A stretch of 64,000 bases of DNA from Simkaniaceae bacterium (GTDB taxonomy: Bacteria > Chlamydiota > Chlamydiia > Chlamydiales > JACRBE01): assembly GCA_022763045.1 (NCBI GenBank), contig JALEGI010000008.1, positions 1 through 64,000 of the forward strand, read 5' to 3'. Position 1 is the first letter of the stretch. Every line of letters starts with the position of its first letter. The position numbers were made by a program, and so were the translations under genes. Below are positions 60,363 to 64,000 of the stretch, one piece after another. A model generated the notes under the pieces. It ran no database searches. It was given only the letters and a program-made list of their open reading frames with translations, and had not been told where the DNA came from.

Positions 60363-61736
60363 TTAAATCTTTACGCGCGAGCGCTTTTTCGTCATGAATC
60401 CGTCGTAGCGTTTCATAATCAGGTGCGACTCGACTTGCTTCATTGTATCCAGAGCAACACCGACCAAAATGAGCAGTGAAGTGCCTCCGAAAAAGTGGCT
60501 AATTGAAGCATCTACCTTTAAAAATCTTCCTACAAGAGTTGGCAAAATCGCGATGAGGGCTAAGAAAAGAGCTCCAGCAAACGTGATTTTGTTCATCGTC
60601 TTCTCAAGAAAATCTTGAGTTGGGCGGCCCTGGCGAATCCCTGGAATGAAAGCACCATTTTTCTTCATATCTGATGCGATCTGCTCGGGATTGAACTGTG
60701 TTGCCGTCCAAAAGTAAGTAAAAAATAAAATAAGAAGCACATAGCAGCCAGTGTAAATCCAGCTACCAGGTGAGATTGCATTAGCGATCGAGTGTAGCCA
60801 CCCCCCCTGACTCATGAACTGCGCAATAGTAGCAGGGAACATGAGAAGAGATGAGGCGAAGATGACAGGAATCACTCCAGCATAGTTAATTTTAAGTGGA
60901 ATGTGCGAGTTGCCCCCTTGAACTTCTCTGCGACCAACAACGCGGCGTGCATATTGAAGAGGGATCTTTCGGACACCCTGAATAATTAAAATAGTCCCGA
61001 CGATGATCAAAACAAAGACAGTCATCAAGACAACAAGTGATGAGAAGGTCAATTGACCAGGGTCTTGGGATTCTAAGTTAAGTCCACGGATAATGGATCC
61101 GATTGTCGATGGAAGAGATGAGACAATTCCAACAGTGATGATCAAGCTGATCCCATTTCCGATTCCTCTCTCAGAGATTTGCTCACCAATCCACATGAGA
61201 AAGAGCGTTCCAGCAGTCATCGTCGCCATTACAACGAGGAAGAAGACAATTGGAATGTCAAAGAGCGTTAGCGAGAGCATTTGATCGACAATAATGCCAG
61301 GAGAGCCTGCGTTCATACGAAGTGCATACTTAGCATAAAGCGAAGATTGGAAGAGTGCGAGGGCCAATGTCATCAGGCGCGTCCACTTACCAATTTTTCT
61401 CTTCCCTACCTCAGGATTTTCGCGCATATCTCTTTGCATTGAGGGCACAATTGCCACTAAAAGCTGAAGGATAATCGAGGCTGAGATGTAGGGCATCACC
61501 CCAAGGGCGATAATTGTCATCTGTGCAAAGGCGCCGCCTGAGAAGATATCGACAAGTTGAAAGAGGTTTTGACTACCACCGGTAGCAAACTTAAAGAGCT
61601 TTACAACCTCATCAGAGTTAACTCCAGGGACTGTGATGTACGCTCCCACTCGGCATACGACGAGCATGAGGAGGGTAAAGCTGATCTTTTCACGCAACTC
61701 TTGTACGGAAAAGATCTTTTTTAGGGCTTGAATCAT
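60363..61736 (-). CDS. secY: Protein translocase subunit SecY
   Basis: A 457-residue, ten-span channel subunit of the Sec translocon, with PGVNSDEVV near the start, GIMPYI-type [15 protein letters not shown] in the second span, [28 protein letters not shown] and the C-terminal MKRYDGFM. It moves preproteins across and into the inner membrane, and the autotransporters and other signal-peptide proteins in this window should depend on it. The ATG overlaps the rplO stop by four bases. Confidence 0.98.
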   Translation of the reverse strand: MIQALKKIFSVQELREKISFTLLMLVVCRVGAYITVPGVNSDEVVKLFKFATGGSQNLFQLVDIFSGGAFAQMTIIALGVMPYISASIILQLLVAIVPSMQRDMRENPEVGKRKIGKWTRLMTLALALFQSSLYAKYALRMNAGSPGIIVDQMLSLTLFDIPIVFFLVVMATMTAGTLFLMWIGEQISERGIGNGISLIITVGIVSSLPSTIGSIIRGLNLESQDPGQLTFSSLVVLMTVFVLIIVGTILIIQGVRKIPLQYARRVVGRREVQGGNSHIPLKINYAGVIPVIFASSLLMFPATIAQFMSQGGWLHSIANAISPGSWIYTGCYVLLILFFTYFWTATQFNPEQIASDMKKNGAFIPGIRQGRPTQDFLEKTMNKITFAGALFLALIAILPTLVGRFLKVDASISHFFGGTSLLILVGVALDTMKQVESHLIMKRYDGFMTKKRSRVKI

Positions 61737-62185
61737 ACTGTTTTAAACTCAATAGAATGCTTTTCTAGCTTCTCCATGGCGACTTTTGAAAAACCATGCG
61801 CATGGATTGTCACTTTTTTCTTCAGTTCCCCCTGTGAAAGAATCTTAAGCGTAGCTTTAGAGTCTTTCGCTAGATGTCCCTTCTCCTTGAGCGTTTCAAC
61901 GCTGAGGATTTCCCCATCTTCAAATAACATTTCGATACGATCTAGGTTGATTGCAAAAACCTCTTTGCGGAAACGTCCATTTGCAAAACCTCGAGTCGGT
62001 TTCTTTTGGTAAAGGGGGCCTTGGCCACCCTCGTTTCCATAACGACGTTTGTAACCTGAGCGAGACTTATCACCCTTGTGACCGCGACAGCATGTCTTAC
62101 CACGCTTAGAGCCGACTCCGCGACCTTTGCGCTTACGGCGATCATTCCCTCTACTTGAATTTTCTAGTGTCGACAAAATTGTCAT
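61733..62185 (-). CDS. rplO: 50S ribosomal protein L15
   Basis: A 150-residue L15 with the basic glycine-rich N-terminus ([20 protein letters not shown], then HKGDKSRSG), [13 protein letters not shown] and the C-terminal [15 protein letters not shown]. It binds 23S rRNA in a late assembly step. It directly follows rpsE with 5 bases between; rpmD (L30), which sits here in many bacteria, is missing. Confidence 0.97.
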   Translation of the reverse strand: MTILSTLENSSRGNDRRKRKGRGVGSKRGKTCCRGHKGDKSRSGYKRRYGNEGGQGPLYQKKPTRGFANGRFRKEVFAINLDRIEMLFEDGEILSVETLKEKGHLAKDSKATLKILSQGELKKKVTIHAHGFSKVAMEKLEKHSIEFKTV

Positions 62186-62190
62186 GTTAC

Positions 62191-62685
62191 TTAAGCCTCA
62201 CGTAATGCTAGTGTTTCTTTTCTGCTTCTCAATGAGAGAAGGCCTTTAATCGTGGCGCGAACGAGGTTAATTGGGTTTGAGCAGCCAAGGCTCTTTGCCA
62301 CAACGTCTTTGATTCCGCCAAGTTCGAGCACTGAACGTACTTTTGAACCTGCGATAACCCCAGTACCCTCAGGTGCTGGCTTTAAAAAGACCTTTGCGCC
62401 GTCCCAAGTGACCGTAATGTCGTGTGGTATTGTAGTCCCTTCCATCTCAAAAGTCACAAGATTTTTTTTAGCAGCTTCTGATCCTTTACGGATTGCATCA
62501 GCAACCTCATTTGCTTTGGCAAAGCCGATTCCGACGCGACCAGCTCTGTCTCCAACTAAAATTAGTGCAGAAAAGCTAAACTTTTTTCCGCCCTTAACCG
62601 TCTTTGAGCAACGGTTAATGAATAGTACTTTTTCTTCGAACTCTGAATCTGAGTTTTGCTTATTTCTGCCTCTGTCGCCTGCCAT
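62191..62685 (-). CDS. rpsE: 30S ribosomal protein S5
   Basis: A 164-residue S5. The N-terminal double-stranded RNA-binding domain contains NRCSKTVKGGKKFSFSALIL and GDRAGRVGIGFAKANEV, and the C-terminal domain has GTGVIAGSKVRSVLELGGI and the KSLGCSNPINLVRAT segment. It helps keep decoding accurate and shapes the mRNA entry site. It lies 13 bases after rplR. Confidence 0.98.
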   Translation of the reverse strand: MAGDRGRNKQNSDSEFEEKVLFINRCSKTVKGGKKFSFSALILVGDRAGRVGIGFAKANEVADAIRKGSEAAKKNLVTFEMEGTTIPHDITVTWDGAKVFLKPAPEGTGVIAGSKVRSVLELGGIKDVVAKSLGCSNPINLVRATIKGLLSLRSRKETLALREA

Positions 62686-62698
62686 TTACAATTCCTAC

Positions 62699-63070
62699 TT
62701 AAAATTTCAAACCGCCTGCTCTTGCACCATCGGCAAGTTCGGCAACGATTCCGTGATATTTATGTGAGCCGCGATCAAAAACAACTGCAGTCACACTCTT
62801 CTCTTTAGCTAGTTCTGCGAGTCTCTCGCCTAGCTTTTTAGCGGAACTTTTACTTTTTCTATTGAACTCGGTTCCCTTGAATTCTTTTGCTGTCGTGCTG
62901 ATTGAAGCAAGAGTTACACCCTTCTCATCATCAATGATCTGAGCAAAAATATTCTTATTCGTTCTGTTGATGCAAAGTCTTGGACGCATTGAATCGCCTC
63001 TAACTTGCTTGCGCACTCTCAGCTTTCTCTTAATGCGAACGCGAGACTGTTTTAAACTATGTTTTAACAT
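62699..63070 (-). CDS. rplR: 50S ribosomal protein L18
   Basis: A 123-residue L18, starting at the ATG at 63070 (MLKHSLKQSRVRIKRKLRVR) and holding RPRLCINRTNKNIFAQIIDD, VFDRGSHKYHG and ADGARAGGLKF. It binds 5S rRNA in the central protuberance. Longer in-frame readings up to 63244 run through rplF and are rejected. It is one base from the end of rplF. Confidence 0.98.
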   Translation of the reverse strand: MLKHSLKQSRVRIKRKLRVRKQVRGDSMRPRLCINRTNKNIFAQIIDDEKGVTLASISTTAKEFKGTEFNRKSKSSAKKLGERLAELAKEKSVTAVVFDRGSHKYHGIVAELADGARAGGLKF

Positions 63071-63071
63071 A

Positions 63072-63611
63072 CTACTTTCCTTTAGCCGCTTTTCCAGCCT
63101 TCTTACGAACATGCTCGTTCTCGTAGCGAACACCTTTACCTTTATAAGGCTCTGGTGGGCGAAGTGAGCGAACATTGGCCGCAAATTGACCAACAATTTG
63201 TTTGTCAGCGCCAGTGATGACAATCGTTGTGCTCTTCTCAACAACTACATTGATCTCGCTTGGAATATCCATGAGAGAGGGGTGTGAAAACCCGAGTTGT
63301 AGGTCGAGCTGATTGCCTTTGACAGCTGCTCTGAAACCAACACCGATTAGGGTGAGTCTCTTCTCAAAGCCGTTTGAAACACCAACAACTTGGTTGTTGA
63401 GAATTGCTCTGTAGAGACCGATAAATTTGGGCTCAGTTTTAGCACCTTCTAGCTTGAAGTTGACTTCGCTACCATCGATGGTGAACTCGATATCAGCAGG
63501 AATGTGCTTTTCGATTGATCCCTTTGGGCCCTTAACGTGAACAATGTCGCCGTTTCGCTTGACTTCGACGCCTTTCGGGATGCTAATGGGTTTTTTCGCT
63601 AATCTTGACAT
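63072..63611 (-). CDS. rplF: 50S ribosomal protein L6
   Basis: A 179-residue L6 with the usual start MSRLAKKPISIPKGVEVKRN, the two repeated halves, and the conserved RPPEPYKGKGVRYENEHVR signature near the end, followed by a KAGKAAKGK tail. It binds 23S rRNA near the factor-binding site. It lies 15 bases after rpsH. Confidence 0.98.
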   Translation of the reverse strand: MSRLAKKPISIPKGVEVKRNGDIVHVKGPKGSIEKHIPADIEFTIDGSEVNFKLEGAKTEPKFIGLYRAILNNQVVGVSNGFEKRLTLIGVGFRAAVKGNQLDLQLGFSHPSLMDIPSEINVVVEKSTTIVITGADKQIVGQFAANVRSLRPPEPYKGKGVRYENEHVRKKAGKAAKGK

Positions 63612-63626
63612 CTTACTATTACCTTG

Positions 63627-64000
63627 TTACCAAACTGAGCAGAGGATCTCGCCCCCGACATTTTCTTCTTTTGCTTTATCGCCTGTCATTACACCTTTAG
63701 AAGTGGATAGGATACAGATACCAAGACCCTCTAGGATGCTTGGGATGTCTGCTTGCTTGACATACTTGCGAACTCCAGGACTTGAGTGTCTTTTCAAGCC
63801 GTGGATAATTGATTTTCTACCATCTGCGTAGCGAAGGAAAACGCGCACTTTGCGTTTTTCGTCGCTTGTGATGAAATTAACAATGAAGCCACACTCTTTG
63901 AGGCAAGCAATAATCGCAAGGCTCATTTTGCTAAGCGGAATATCGACATAGCGGTGCTTTGCCATAACAGCATTGCGAATGCGCGTTAAAAGATCTGCAA
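63627..64000 (-). CDS. rpsH: 30S ribosomal protein S8, partial at the window edge
   Basis: The C-terminal part of S8. The reading frame continues past the internal ATG at 63965 to the window edge with ADLLTRIRNAVMAKHRY, the standard S8 N-terminal segment, so only the first few codons are missing. KRVSSPGVRKYV-like KRHSSPGVRKYVKQADIP and STSKGVMTGDKAK are typical. S8 binds the central domain of 16S rRNA. It is the most upstream gene of the ribosomal operon visible here. Confidence 0.97.
   Translation of the reverse strand, partial: ADLLTRIRNAVMAKHRYVDIPLSKMSLAIIACLKECGFIVNFITSDEKRKVRVFLRYADGRKSIIHGLKRHSSPGVRKYVKQADIPSILEGLGICILSTSKGVMTGDKAKEENVGGEILCSVW

Noticed and set aside
62699-63244. 181-codon version of rplR
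   Set aside because: The extra 58 codons overlap rplF in another frame, and the standard L18 start is at 63070.

Overview
The window looks like chromosome from a member of the Chlamydiae, most likely an environmental, amoeba-associated lineage rather than a Chlamydiaceae species. The best evidence is the right end. There the minus strand carries rpsH-rplF-rplR-rpsE-rplO-secY-rpsM-rpsK-rpoA-rplQ, with no rpmD, rpmJ or rpsD in their usual places. gapA and a GTG-started acidic/basic hypothetical gene follow after a short interruption, as they do next to rplQ in Chlamydia. Two autotransporters with Pmp-like GGGIF/FSGN signatures, a DUF3638-family giant protein, an M91-like metalloprotease candidate and a RAP-domain protein also fit an intracellular bacterium with many host-directed proteins. 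The species cannot be named from the sequence alone.

Layout. 1-1469: a dispersed repeat, an operator-like dyad and an AAA/DUF4143 ATPase. 1527-10211: a single 2894-residue DUF3638/DUF3645 protein. 10391-29022: a dense accessory block with many tail-to-tail genes that touch or overlap. It holds an exported HD-domain protein, an MFS carrier, paralogous hypotheticals, an FMN reductase, a DEDD exonuclease, a PAQR-type membrane protein, a CFA synthase with a signal peptide, a response regulator/binding protein/histidine kinase operon, a Nudix and deoxyribosyltransferase-like pair, a LysR regulator, GrpB, cytidine deaminase and an SDR protein. 29281-46201: two tandem autotransporters, one of 1336 and one of 4281 residues. 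46345-50690: an SDR enzyme, an AbiE-type toxin-antitoxin pair, an exported unknown, a GNAT protein and tRNA-Leu(UAA) beside a long palindrome. 50726-52513: the conserved hypothetical and gapA. 52616-57881: three accessory genes, including the two effector candidates, inserted between gapA and rplQ. 57963-64000: the ribosomal/rpoA operon, running off the right edge inside rpsH.

How the parts may work together. The core genes supply translation, Sec export and glycolysis. The accessory genes fall into four groups: surface proteins (autotransporters), putative exported enzymes (HD protein, CFA synthase), candidate host-targeted proteins (M91-like, RAP, DUF3638 with a protease-like N-terminus), and nucleotide handling (Nudix, deoxyribosyltransferase-like, cytidine deaminase, HD). 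The most notable observations are the hierarchical repeat expansion inside the giant autotransporter, the effector-like island between gapA and rplQ, and the two usually cytosolic enzyme types that carry signal peptides.
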